Source: Polytrichum commune (taxonomy: Eukaryota > Streptophyta > Polytrichopsida > Polytrichales > Polytrichaceae). Taken from it: 64,000 bases of DNA. The position numbers and the translations under genes are program-made. The stretch is from positions 43,167,554 to 43,231,553 of the forward strand of contig OX485803.1 in assembly GCA_950295325.1 (NCBI GenBank), in the 5' to 3' direction. Shown here in pieces: positions 10,146 through 22,773 of the stretch. Under the pieces are notes generated by a model that did no database searches, was not told the origin of the DNA, and saw only the letters and a program-made list of their open reading frames with translations. Position 1 is the first letter of the stretch; each line of letters starts with the position of its first letter.

Positions 10146-11650
10146 TTCGTCCAGGTTCACCTGGCGAACGAAGCGGGGCGTTCGTCCGTTCGGGGCGTCG
10201 GGGGTGTGGGGATTAGGGTTTGACCAAGAGGAGCGCGGGGCGCTTGCGAAGCTCTATTTGCGCTTCGCCACCGCCGTTGCAGCAGCAGCAGCCAGCAGGC
10301 GCGTTTCATCTCCGTCTGCAACCATGGTGCAGCGCCTCACCTACCGCCGGCGTCACTGCTACGCCACAAGAAGCGCGCAAATGGACCCAAGTGCCCCATT
10401 TTTCCTTGCAGGAACCAGGTGCGATTAGGGTTTGAGGAGCTGTGGAACTTGAATGCGGAAATTGTAGGGCCGGGAATAGTTTATGATGGAAAAAAATTGT
10501 GATCGGGGATGGGATGTCTGCGTTTCTCAAAATTGACGTGTAATTGGAAAGAAGGGGCACGCGTTACTGTTGAATCAAACATTGCAATCTGAATTGAGCT
10601 AGAAACCTAGCTGGGATAAAAAGATGGAATTGGTCGAAACTGGGGTGGAATGGACAGTGTAGGGTTTATCAGTACATGTGCACCATGTGAAGCACCGGGT
10701 GCAGAGCTATGGATTGTCCTGTAATTTGCGTTGCTTAGCGTGTGAAGATGATCATTTTGGGGTACAGATTCCACACTTGAGGCCGACTGAGTACAGGACC
10801 TCTCGTCTACACAGGCACAGGAAGATCGTGAACAGAGCCTACGGTGGAAACATGGCTGGGTCAGCAGTGCGCGAGCGGTAAGTTCAATGGTTTTTCCGGT
10901 CCCCCTTGGCATGTTGTTCTGTTTGTCGGCCCCAATGGAAGTAGAGATTTTTGGTTACAGCAATTCAAACAATAAGCTCCTGATAAACATCGGGCTACCT
11001 GGGCAGAGTCATTTCAAGGAGAACATCGGCTGTGTGTACATGTTGAGGGTGTCCTTCACAGGGCTGTTCGTAAATTCGGAAGGAGGTGGTGGGCAGTCAA
11101 AGAATTTATTTGATAACTGAGGAGTGCGGAAAGGGAGGGTATCTATGAATGAGAACAGTTTGAATTGTAATTGATTTGCTGTTTGGCGATCTGTGTGCAG
11201 CATTATCCGGGCTTTGAGGAACAGAAGATCGTGAAGAAGGTTCTGAAGATTCAGAAGTCCAAGGAGAAATTGGCTGCAAAGGCTCAGTCTTAGTGGACGA
11301 ACCTCGATAGCTTCATGGTACGGTTCTTGCAGTAGCTATTGCCTAGCTTTAGCAACGTTTGATCATGATGCAAGGTCAGACAGGGATTACCATTCTCTGC
11401 AACCTTTATGAAAGATAGTTCTCTCATTTATCTGTGATTAGATCAGGCATGGTGTTGGGAACCCACGAAAGAAGTTTTGAAAGCCATGAGAAGTTGTGGT
11501 CCATTTTGGTGGACAATATCTATTGCACAGAATTCCACATTGCATTCACACTTTAATGGTCAAGGATTCTGGGGTGACATTCCTGTCTTGTATTTGTTAG
11601 TCTGTTCAATTGATATGTTCTTGAGTGTGATCTAAAATATAGATGTTGCA
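10146..11650 (+). repeat. Right arm of the RPL34 inverted duplication (decayed copy)
   Basis: The arm mirrors 7677 down to about 5540, starting in the leader region (cgtccaggttcacctg) and running past the stop codon. It is shorter than the parent because of internal deletions. Introns are retained, so it arose from DNA, not from an mRNA. Confidence 0.85.
10324..11293 (+). pseudogene. Broken RPL34 copy (inverted genomic duplicate)
   Basis: The ATG at 10324 and codons for [15 protein letters not shown] are intact. A deletion at about 10367 then removes the rest of exon 1, intron 1 and the start of exon 2. A second deletion near 10399 removes the end of exon 2 with its donor and the start of intron 2. 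Exon 3 (10768-10877) is complete with both splice borders and one Thr-to-Ile change ([13 protein letters not shown]). Intron 3 has lost about 415 bp near 11110. Exon 4 (11201-11293) has lost 8 bp at about 11215, shifting the frame. No functional L34 can be made. The low divergence outside the deletions indicates a recent event. Confidence 0.9.
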
Positions 11651-13850
11651 GCGTAGTAAGTGCAGGAAGTAGTTAGTCCAATAACATGTCTGTAGTTAAG
11701 CATATTAAATAATCACTTTGCAAGAGTTTTTGATTGCAGAGATTGAAGATGGGGCTTAATCCCCTGTTGAAGATGGATGTCTTCTCACAAATCACAAGTG
11801 GAATATGTAGTGGTCTTTAAGTATATCTGAAGGCCAAATGAGTAAGGTAGGTTGAACTTGGCATCTTGTACTTCAGTTAATACTTTCAATCTAGGATACT
11901 GTTCAAAATATTCGTTTGACTGAGGCGGCGAACAAAATTTGAAGTCCAGCTTCAGTAGTGTTTGATTTTAAGTATTATCTTGATGGTACTCGTTACAAAG
12001 ATTGTGAAAGATTCATGGTATCTTGAGTTCAACTTTCCAAAATGTGGAGTTAATCTGCTCCTGGTTTGATTTCCTAAGCCACTCTTTTGTTTGGCCACCT
12101 CTGAATTTTGGGTGATGTTGCTCAAGGCCTCACAGCTAAGATTGCAGTTTAATGTATTTGACAAATGTATACAGTTTGGGTGCTCATTTTTGTCCAAGCT
12201 TCCCACACCCTCTGAAAAAGTTTTGGGTGCAGCACTACTTATGTAAGCAACACTAAATATGATATTTAGTCACTATGGTAACTTTTTGGATGACACATGT
12301 GAATAAGTGAACAAATATTGTCATGGATTATGGGTGAGTTCATCCACTCGCCAAAAATGGAGAAATCAAGTTATGTGGAAGTGGAGTTGAATTGATTATG
12401 GTGAACCATGGAACTTTGAAATACAATACAAGAAGAGCAAATTAGAGGAAACACTTGTGTAGTACGAGTGTCACCTCAACTATGGGGCCTGATCCCAACA
12501 AGCAAGTGGAGGACGAGCTTGCCACTACAAAGGTGGAATTACTGGATTTGAAAAAACTTGCACTGAGTTCTCTTAACAACTGTTCTCTCAATTTAAGTTG
12601 TTGAGACTTTTGACAGATACTGTAACCTTTGATGAAGCACTTTGTTTACATTGGATTGAACTTACAGATAGAGTTGAATTTACAAGCAAGTAAGTGCATT
12701 GAACTCACAACAATGAGGTGGTGGAATTCATAGCAATACAGCAGGACAAGCTCGTTGTTGTGGAAAGACAGCATAGCTCTTCATCAAGCTACAATCTTTG
12801 ACTATGGTTATAGGTCACTCAACAAATATGCAAGTCGTTCAGAGAGGAGGATCGTATTCATTTCACAAACTTCAGAGAGGAAGATCACATTGCAAACTTT
12901 GTGAGTTCAATAACAATCTCATCCTTGAGTGTCGAACATTTTGTATATATATATTGAAAAGAACACCGAGTGAAACTTACCATGGTTCTCAAGCCTTCTG
13001 AAGAGGTTCGTGCCAACCATTGTTCCTATTTTAGGCAGTCACAAGTTTTTCTTTCAAATAGACCATCAAGTTGATATTGGGCCACTGCACTCTGTTAAGT
13101 AGGGGAATACCTTTTTGACCCTATCCTAATGTACTTCTAGTCTTATAAGTCTTTTGGCTACCTAAAGTTCACATTTCATTCTCAAACCTCCACCTATATT
13201 AGTTTAATTTCCTATTATCCTCCATTATCCACCACTCTTATTTTAGCTATTGCTTATTGCATATTTTATGTATGGTGTCTTTCAATATCTCTAATTGTTA
13301 TAAGTAATTGGAATTTAAAATAAAAAAATAAAGTAGTTTTTTTCCTTGCTCTCACACAACATATATATATAGTAAGTGCCCCTCCCCAATACCAATACTT
13401 AGGACAACTAGGTACATAAAGGCCAAGGTATCTCGTGGAGTCTTAAGCAACACCTCGGATTATGCAACCTTATGGTTGTTCCACAAATCATGACATAACT
13501 TATGCACATTCTTAGAGGATCCGAGCACGCTCTTTGATTTGACTCTTGTAATCATGGCTAGTTTGTTAATACGCATTTATTTATTTATTATCCATATTAG
13601 ATTCAAAGAATATAAAATCTCATTCAAATCTCACTCTTATATTAGCAATATCAAGTTTGTTTTAACAGTTTTGCTACAATATACAGTATTCAACAGACCC
13701 CAAATTAATACAATAAACAAATAAATAACTTATTAATATATTATCACCCAATAGAATTCTTATAGAGAGAGAGAGAGTGCAATTTTTCTTCCACAATCCA
13801 AACAACCTTTTCATCACGTGTTCTAAAAGACATTTGTATACCAAATACAT
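11651..13850. other. Gene-poor DNA with one dispersed repeat
   Basis: No gene is recognised. A segment at about 12249-12345 (cactatggtaac, ggatgacac, catggatta) is repeated in inverse orientation at about 31950-32095, so an old dispersed element lies here. Confidence 0.45.
12249..12345 (+). repeat. Dispersed repeat, copy 1 (partner at 31950-32095)
   Basis: The sequence from cactatggtaac through ggatgacac to the gtgagttcatcc region matches the reverse complement of 31950-32095 with scattered changes. No coding capacity is seen. Confidence 0.6.
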
Positions 13851-13852
13851 TA

Positions 13853-14109
13853 ACCTCCCGCTTAAGTACACACCCGTTTAAGTACGCATCCCGGTTAAGT
13901 ATGCATTTTTTGGCAAAAAAATTAGGGTTCAAGATTTCTTAGTTGAACATGTCGTGAATCGTCATTTGGTGTAAGTTTTGAAGTTTTTTTACGCTTGGCT
14001 TTGAGGTCGACCGCTCGCGATTTGAGAAACCCTAAATCCTAAAGTACGCACCTACCAGCTAAGTACGCACAAACTGCGCATGTTCAAGTTGCGTACTTAA
14101 GCGGGAGGT
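13853..14109. mobile_element. Foldback TIR element with TA flanks (mariner/Stowaway-like MITE)
   Basis: This 257 bp element begins ACCTCCCGCTTAAGTAC and ends with the exact inverse GTACTTAAGCGGGAGGT, with TA on both outer sides. Inside, near both ends, the word aagtacgca is repeated (about 13878, 14042, 14061), which looks like subterminal binding-site repeats. It has no gene. A TA duplication is typical of Tc1/mariner-type mobility, although the terminal word is not the classic Stowaway one. Confidence 0.75.
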
Positions 14110-16271
14110 TACTGTACAACAAATTTTCATCAGATAACCTCCATTGTTGACAAACAAATTTGCATGTTACTTCATAAGCAAGTGAAGGCCCCCTATGGGC
14201 CCTCTATCCAAGAATACATTGAATATGAGCTATGTTATTTCATTTTAACCTAAGTGGATCGTGCTATTTAAGATTAGATTATTTATCATAATCACTTTTT
14301 TCTATTTAGTTGAACTAACTTAACGTGATAGAAAATTTGGGTTCAAATGCACTTCATGGATGCCTTAAAATACAAAAACATATTTTAGTCTATTGAACAG
14401 GAATGCCCCATATGGCTATATTTTATCTTCTCCAAAATGTAAGAGATTATACTATATAAGATTTCAAGCCTATAAATACATAAACACGATTTATAAGAGT
14501 TAGTGAGGACTCTAAGATATTGTGAGTAAATGTCATACATTGAGTCTTTATCTCGGGGAGGTCACTCCTCTTATATCAATGCATACACATGCCCTCTTAT
14601 ATTTATCAGGGGGGGGGGGGGGTATTTACCTTGTAGAAAAGATTATAAGATATGGTATTTTTCAAAATAAAGTGAAATTCTTGTATTTTAATACACCCTA
14701 TCAATAATTATAAATTTTTGGGGAATAATTTTAAAATACCCTATTTTACTGATATTGCCAAAGAAAATTGGAAAGAAGATTGTAATTCAAATATCGCATT
14801 GAAAATTTTCCCTCTCAGCACGTAGGTAGATAACAGTAACTCCACATTGGATATGATGGTTCAGTATTGTTCAAGCCAACTAGCCTGCGAAGTCAGTTAC
14901 CCAAGTTTTTTTTAACAAAAAATTACCTCTTTTCATTCACTAGTACAAACCCTACCCTAGACCCGCCACCCCTAGTGTTTGTTTCCATGCTATTTTATAT
15001 ATACTAACTAGATAAAAGAGTCCATTATATGTGATGGTATTTTACATGTAAACACGTTTTGACTATTTTAAACCCCCCTATATTATATGTACATTTCTTG
15101 CAAAATTTATCCACAATAATATATTAGACCCTATTTTTTATCGCACGTCGTTTCTACAATTTTTGCTAGTGACCTCCATGAGGTCTTTATACCTTTAAGG
15201 GCTAAGAGATAGAACATAACATTCTATAGCAAGTGCAAGGCTTCATCCTCCCCAAAGGCATTAAAGACAAATCTCTGTGCTCATGATGTAATGTAAAGAA
15301 GCTCATCTCACTACATTGTTTTTGAGATTGAGTGTGATATTTTAATTAGTATTTCCAAAAGTTAGTGTGAGTTAGATATCATCACTCTAAATCTCAATAC
15401 CACTCAACATTGCACGACATAGAACCATTACATCATACGTGTACACTAAAAACAACTTAAAATAATGTAACCTAAAATTTGTGGTCAAGAATTATTTTAA
15501 ATGAAAACGGGAGCATGCAACTCACTCAATATTTGTGGTCAAGAATTATGTGATCTAAATACAATATTTTGAGGCACACAAAAGTGTGGCAAAATCAAGA
15601 TTGAGCCCAATAGTTCATAAATAATGTGTGTCATGTATACCGTTGCTCTCTAGCATCTTGGGCAAAAAATCGTTAGTTTTAAATGTGCCTAAATTTTCGG
15701 GAAATTAATTTCGTTGAGTGTCTCAAAAAAATATATTACATTCAAACAGTGCCTAAAATCACAATAATGCAAGTGACATTCAGTGGAATCCAACAAAGTA
15801 GCATCAAATAACTTCAACAATGTCTTCATGCAATATCATCTCACTCATGATCTAAAAACAATACAAGCATCTTGGTTGTGGGAAGTGTTTAGGTTAATCG
15901 TAGCTGCCATAGATGAAATTAGGAAAACCCTCCACAAATTACATAAATGATTTGGATGAATGTCTAACTTATTTTAAATTATTTTTTGATTTTGCCCAAT
16001 TTTGAAATATTGTTTTTTTGGCATGCCTGCCTGACTTTTATTAAATATTAGGCAAAAAGGTGCCCACACTGCTAGAGAGCTATGGTATATAGTGAAGCTA
16101 GAGCTAAAAGCCTGGGTGTTCCTCTTTCACCTTCCCTACCTTCCTCTCCCTTGATGAGTTGGATACCGACATAATGGTCAAGCTGAGAAGGGAGAGGAAG
16201 GTCTATCATGTAAAGTTGATGCTAGATATTCAAGCAGACTAAGGTAGATGGGTCTTAAGTAGCTCGTTTTC
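14110..16271. other. Gene-free AT-rich DNA
   Basis: I see no gene. The stretch includes a G homopolymer of about 14 bases at 14609-14622 and otherwise unremarkable AT-rich sequence. Confidence 0.5.
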
Positions 16272-16274
16272 TTA

Positions 16275-16871
16275 GGGGATGTTCACACCATGGACCATCA
16301 AAGTTGTCCCATATTGGAGGGCATTTTTCCATGGTCACACTTCATGGTCACACTTTCAGGGTCCAATTTCTTTAAAAAATGCATTTTCTAGAGCTTTTGG
16401 GCCCTTGACTAGGTGGAAACTGAACGTGAACCAAGAGACGTGACCATGCACAAAAAAGTGATGTATTGTTTTTTTTCTAAAATATGTCCAAAAAGGGTAG
16501 TCTTAAGAATCTTCTTCATGTTTGACCTCTCCCCTTCTTCTTCTTTACTTTCCTTGTAACTATGGAAACGTTTGGGCGAAAAAAGAAAAAAAATGATTAA
16601 ATTTTTATTAAAGCATCCTTTCTTTGCCATGGTCCATTGACATTTGCAGCAAGAGAACCTTTTTTGCCTCTCCCACCGCAAACCCATTGGACCATGAAAG
16701 TGGATAATGTAGGCCTAAACATAGGCCCTTGGGGGACCTCAAGTTCCATGGCCACTCTTATATTTTTTTTCCTTGATGTAAACCAAAGTGGTCCCAGGAC
16801 GACTTCGATGGCCGATCACATATTTCACAGGAGCAAGGGATGACTTCATGGTCCATGATGTTAAAAACCCC
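16275..16871. mobile_element. Short TIR element, family A-like, copy 2
   Basis: This 597 bp element starts GGGGATGTTCACACCATGG and ends with atggtccatgatgttaaaaa followed by CCCC. TTA lies on both sides (16272-16274, 16872-16874). Its interior shares gcccttgactaggtggaaac-type words with elements at 8279-8656 and 18637-19247. It is non-coding. Confidence 0.75.
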
Positions 16872-16874
16872 TTA

Positions 16875-18313
16875 ATCAAACCCATATATTTGATTGGTAT
16901 GTGGTTCGGTGAGGATCAAAGAGCAAACATCACACAAACACATGTTTAAAAGAGGTTGGAGTCAGGCTTTAAATAGTAATAACTACTGTACACTCAATAG
17001 TGAACACAATTGGGAGGACCTATGTATCCAATTAGAAATTTAAACAATAACCATAACTATTTTAAGGGAGGTCCAAATTTCAGTTTGATTTATTGCAAAT
17101 GTTTCATTATAGATTTGTTAATGCAACACAAGTTTTTTGTTGGTGCAAATCTAATCAGTAGAAGTTGTAGAACATGAAAACCAAATCAAATAACACCCAC
17201 ATACCTTATGAGCTTACTCGCCAGGCACCAAGATTTCTACATACCTACCAAGCCCCTAGAAAGGGACTAGGTTCTAACATGCAAAGACCCGAGCAATATA
17301 AGATAAGCCAAATTGTTTGAAGTTGATCTTAAAAGGTTGATCCCTTATGGTAAATCCTAATTTTCAACTCACACATAAAATATAGTGGGCCATGGTACTT
17401 TTTACCCATGTTAACTTCAACCCATAGTAAGAAGTGTAAATGATGTAATAGGAAAAGGGGATCTTTCCGACAATGCCCATTTAAGCCATAGATGCCAATG
17501 AATCAAGTAGGCTTAATTAATTTGGTAAGCATACTTTCTGATTTAATTGGGTTTGATTAGGATTAATCAGGATTAAATACATTCAATCACACTTTATTAG
17601 TTTGAATGTGTATAAATACTTGTGGAAAGAGAAGGCATTAATTCAAATATTATAAAATAATCATACTCAAAATAAAGAAGTTAATTTTAGTTCCATTTTA
17701 GAATGACAAAGACCCTTTCAATGGTAAGTCACAAAAATCATAACCTCGGTGCTAATGAGGGTTTTGTGATATTTTTGACTTCCAAGTTAATTGACAGTTT
17801 CACTTCAAAAATGAAATCCAAGTCAATTGTTTACTTAGTAAGTGGAGGGTGAACATACATATTGGATTTTGGACCTTGAAGATGAAGTGCACTCAATGTG
17901 GGTTATATGGACAAACGGCCTTCAAGAATGCAAGGGCAATTTTATTTTAGGCGAAGTTAGGCGGAGCATGCAACAATTTTCAATTAGGATCTAAAAATTT
18001 TACATTTTTTGTGGGAGCTGCTCGGAGGTGCCAGTTTGCGGGCCCTGGACCCTATCCACCACCCCCTAAAAGTTCATAGGGGGAGGGTTAGCGTCCACCA
18101 ATGTTTTTAGTTCCCCACCCCCCGGCCCACCCCAATTATGGAAGTCGTACTTTTAGTCAACCACGTCCAAGATTATGTAGGTAATTGAGGTGCATCTTGA
18201 GACCCTACTATTCATATTGGGAGAAAAAATACTTCTAGAATTGTATAAACAAAGATCAAGGACGGCGATCATTATTCCAACCATGTAAATGTGGTCCAAA
18301 GTCCACTACATAC

Positions 18314-18357
<44 letters not shown>

Positions 18358-18630
18358 TATATGCCACCTTCAAATTTGATCTCAGGTTCATGTTTCACAT
18401 TGCACCTTTCATTCAAGTTGAAATCCCCATGCTTTTAGGGGTTCACATATTATTATTTAGGATGTATGGAAACATCATAATTTGTATCAATTTGACGGAT
18501 ACTAACAATACCACGTCCACACTAGGGCCAATCATTGCTCTTTGGCAGTAAGAGAAGTCCCTCTTGGTCGGGAAAGTTCATCTCTTTACGAAAATATATT
18601 GCTATTAGTAAGGATTTTTCTTTCTACTCA
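16875..18630. other. Gene-free DNA
   Basis: I see no gene here. A CT microsatellite lies at 18316-18353. Confidence 0.5.
18316..18353 (+). repeat. (CT)n microsatellite
   Basis: A CT run of about 38 bases, followed by an AT-rich tail. Confidence 0.97.
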
Positions 18631-18636
18631 GAATAA

Positions 18637-19247
18637 GGGTCGGTTTATGACATAAACCATGACGTCGGACCATGGAAGATGGCCTTTCTCCCATGGTCCA
18701 ACTTCATGGTCCAACTTCCATGATCCAATATCTTAAAAAATCAATTTACAAAGCCTTTGGGCCCCTCACTAGGTGTAAACCAAACGTGGACCAAGAGGGA
18801 TGACCATGCACCAAAAAGGGAATGTGCTGATTTTTTTCATATATGTCCAAAAAGGACAGTTTTGAAGAGAATTTTTAATAAAAATAAAATAAAAATAAAA
18901 ATCGCAAGTTTGACCATTCTCTTGTCTTCTCTTGTCTTCTCTTGTCTTTATCTTCTCTTCCCCAAAAAAACTTCCATAATTTATTTTTTTAATTAAACAC
19001 CATTTCTCCACCACGAGCCCTTACCTTTACCTCTACCAGAGCACCTCTTTTCGCCTCCTCTCCCACCGTAAAAACCCGTCGTACCATGTCAGTGGACCAA
19101 TGCAGGCCTTCAAACTTGTCTTCTAGGGACCTCAAACTCCACCATCACCCTGACATTTTTTCCTCATGGTGATAAACCGAAGTCGTCCCGGGACGAATTC
19201 CACATCCAATCACAAATTTTACAGGGCCTTGGGTGGTAAACGACCCC
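18637..19247. mobile_element. Short TIR element, family A-like, copy 3
   Basis: This 611 bp element begins GGGTCGGTTTATGAC and ends GGTGGTAAACGACCCC. TAA lies on both sides (18634-18636, 19248-19250). Internal words match 8279-8656 in inverse orientation and 16275-16871. A second copy of the terminal segment follows immediately at about 19263-19297 (acatggtccatggtggtaaa), so the right end is duplicated in tandem. Confidence 0.75.
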
Positions 19248-19299
19248 TAACATAAAACCCTAACAAATTTTACATGGTCCATGGTGGTAAACAACCCCT

Positions 19300-22082
19300 A
19301 ACCTCAACAACGGGATGTAATAATGTACCACAACTCCGCCACTGCATACAAGACAAGAACCCCCCCCCCACCCCCACCTCCTCCCAATCAAGATGGAAAC
19401 CCTCCCATTGATGTGGGCCAATGGGCGGTCCTAGGGTGGGCATGGTGTTAGCGACATGTGTCGAACGACGAGGCCGTTTTCGTACTACTCTAGGCTAGGG
19501 GTTGCATACTAAACCCTAGGGACACAAGCTGAGTAAGCTAAGAAAGGAGCCGATTATATTATTCGTCATGTTCAAAGGAACGGAGTGAGGGAGAGAGCGC
19601 TCTTGGTTAAGGTCCATGATGCTTGCTTGCTTGCGTGTCTTCATGCAGGTGGGACGAACATTAAAAATTAAAATTAAAATTAAAATTATGGTGCCCAGTC
19701 AGCAGCAGCTGAGTAAGGTAGGTAGTGAGGCAGGCGGGCGACATGATGTAAGTATTATATTGGTCGCCATCTCCACAACTGTGCCTTGTATACTCAGCAT
19801 GCGATCATCCCTACCTTCCTTCCTTTGTTTCCCATTGACCTTTGGGCTTTAAGCGCCATTGCGTTTCATTGGGCCTTAAGAAGCAGCCCATGTTCCCAAC
19901 ATTTGGGAGGCCGCAACTCCAAATATCTCTAAGTGTCGACGTGCCTAATTTAGTTTCTTGTATATTAATCGGATGCCTTTATGTTGAGTGGTCATGTATG
20001 TGGTTTGGTGTGGATTCAAGAACACATACCAAATAAACAAACATACAAACCAAAAAAAGAAAAAGAAAAAGAAACAAATAGTAATGATGATGATGACGAC
20101 GATAACATGTGTTTTAGGAGGAATTGACTGCATGATCAAAATTTGATGTTATTTTTAGGTTCAGTAGTCGATGTAACTAAGGGGGACATGTGTGATTGTT
20201 TTTGCTTTGATAGTGGGTAAGGTATTCATAAGAGCTGTGAAAACTATGAGGGTGGTGGCTACGACCTCGATGTCTCGTAAAGGTAGATGAGGCTAATGCC
20301 GGTGAATCCGAGTATTAGAAGCTTGAGCAGGTTAGCAGTTGTGAATCGTGACAAAAATAATTTGAAATCACTGACATTGGAGTTAAGGAAGGTGTTGATA
20401 TGTGCTCCGGAATCTAAGATTCTTTGTTTCCCAACCTTGTGGTATGGGGGGGGGAGGGAACTCTTTTATCATTCATTGTTGTGTAAGTGGATTATTAACA
20501 GATTCTACATGGGTCGTTAACATATTCTACATGGGTCATTTGCTAATGAAAACCAAATGTAATGCCAATATTGGTTGTGTCATAGACTATAAAGTGGTCA
20601 CGGGTAGGATAAAATGTTGCCAAATTAGCTTTTCGTTGTAGAATACCCACAATACAAGTTGGTCGGCACCTCACAAGCACATGCCACCTCCTAATTTTCC
20701 CACCTCACCCGCAAAAATCAAGAGTGTTGAAGCTCAGTGAATACGAGCCCAAAAAGGTGTCCAATTAAGGAAGCTAACCAAGTTATCCTCATCTACCTTT
20801 ACTCATCGCATGTTTCATACCCACATGGGCCCATGCTGTCTTGGCCCCTTGTACCAGTACATATGACACATCACTCCCCTTACCTTCCCGAAACGGTGGC
20901 TAACAGTGGGGCACTGGCCTCACCACCACCACATTCTCTAGATGTAGATGATCCCTTGTATATAGAGTAGAGGCACCTATTCCCGATTAGGACCCCATTG
21001 GGAACTTGTAGGGTGACATTAAGTTGATTAAGTTGGGACTAGATTTCAATCAAGCTGGGACTAAATTTCGATCAGGCCAAAACCAACCGTGTTATGACAC
21101 ATGTTTATGGTTGAAGTGCTAAAATGAGGAGGAATGAGCGGTTATGTCAAACTCTAGACATTGGTAATATGTTCAGGCCAACTTTTGGCCTAAAAATGCA
21201 CAGTAATTTGAATTTAAGGAATACATTACCGAAAAAATTGCAATATTCTTGATTTCTATTTTCCTACACGGGAAAATCTTACACATCCTTATACTTCTCC
21301 AAATTTAGCACATAGTCTCTTAAGTGATTGGTTATGGACGCCTCTACTCTAGATCCTAGGAGAAGTTGGGCTAGCCATAGTAAATAACCATTTAAGACCC
21401 ATCTACCTTAGGCTTGAAGGGTGGTGTGAAATGGGGGGGGGGGGGGGTTCACAGGTAACACACAGGGCCATGTGTCATGGTATTGTGGTATCGTGATTCT
21501 GCGTGTTCTCGACCAAATCTTGTGTCATTGAAGTTGTGTATCTTATTGAAAATGGATTCTTTCATTACACCCCCAAGGGGTGGATTCCATACGATTGTCC
21601 CTCACACATGCGAACAAAGTTTGCTACTCCTATATTACATGCCATAGATAATTTATATATATATATATATATATATTTCTACATATACATAACCATTGAT
21701 ATTATTTTATTTTATTTTATTTTAGGTCATCTTTGTTTTTTAGTAATTTGTTTAGTTCATTTTTGTCATTTTAGTTTAAAATGGTATGATATATATATAT
21801 ATATATATATATATATCATCAAATTTGGTTACCGTTTTTTACTATGTAATAGATACTGTGTATATCTACTCATGAAAAGAAATTGATAAAATTTTGACCC
21901 ATTTTGGTGATGCAACTTAGATTTTTTAATTTTTTAATTTTTTTGTTCGCACGTGGTGTTCAACTTGACGATGGAGTGCACCCCCCGGGATTACACCTCG
22001 TTACCTTCCAAACCGTGTCATTGTCAACAACCACATTTGAGCTTTGTATTTTGACTTCTTTTCGAAAGTCATATATGGAGCT
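19300..22082. other. Gene-free DNA with simple repeats
   Basis: No gene is recognised. Simple repeats include a G run (21433-21447), TA runs (21654-21676 and 21789-21816) and a TTTTA run near 21700-21723. The many short open frames look random. Confidence 0.5.
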
Positions 22083-22489
22083 CGGGGAGTGCACTTAAAG
22101 TTAAGACTAGGAATCACGTGAGTGTGTACTTTTGACCCCCTATGTATGTACTAAAGAATCATCTAAAATTTGTAAAAAAAAAATGAAGTTGTTAAACACA
22201 ATCTAAAGTTCTTGTTGTATAAATTTCAAAAAATAATCAATTGTAAATATTTTAAATTTATTTTTGAAGCAAAAAACAACGCATTTTAGTTCAAACTTCT
22301 ATCATTTTTTTTAATATTTTTTAAGAACTTTTCGTCCTAAAATTTATACCAAGTGATAGATATATACGTAATGATTTGGCACTTAAAAAACTTAATTTAA
22401 AAACTATTTTAAGGCCAAGTATTGTAGGGGGTATGCCATTAAAACGCACTCACGTGTATTCCTAATCTTAACTTTAAGTGCACTCCCCG
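22083..22489. mobile_element. Foldback element with about 40 bp inverted ends
   Basis: The left end CGGGGAGTGCACTTAAAG continues through ttaagactaggaat and cacgtgagtg. The right end (22447-22489) is its inverse with few changes. The total is about 407 bp with an AT-rich non-coding centre. Target duplication is not clear. Confidence 0.7.
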
Positions 22490-22516
22490 GGATATGGAGA
22501 GAGGGAAGTATTGTAT

Positions 22517-22727
22517 ACCTCTCATCCATCCAACATGAAAACTTGACCCCCCCCCCCCCAACAAAAACAAACAAACAAACAAAAAAAGTTTGTTGTTGAT
22601 TCATTTTAAATGACCTCAAGCACGCTAATCCAATGTCTTTAAGCTAATTCCAGTGTTAAATCAACTACAACATGTAACCCCGGGGTTGCATACTATTTCA
22701 AGACTTCTATGTTGGATGATGAAAGGT
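22517..22727. mobile_element. Short TIR element H, copy 1, with adjoining CT microsatellite
   Basis: The ends are ACCTCTCATCCATCCAAC and the inverse TGTTGGATGATGAAAGGT. A related copy lies at 33430-33609. The (CT)n run at 22731-22767 starts three bases after the right end. Confidence 0.7.
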
Positions 22728-22729
22728 AT

Positions 22730-22730
<1 letters not shown>

Positions 22731-22767
<37 letters not shown>
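22731..22767 (+). repeat. (CT)n microsatellite next to element H copy 1
   Basis: An uninterrupted CT run of about 37 bases. Confidence 0.97.

Positions 22768-22773
<6 letters not shown>

Noticed and set aside
21653-21816. TA-rich runs as a possible origin or matrix attachment site
   Set aside because: They are ordinary dinucleotide repeats with nothing else to support a function.
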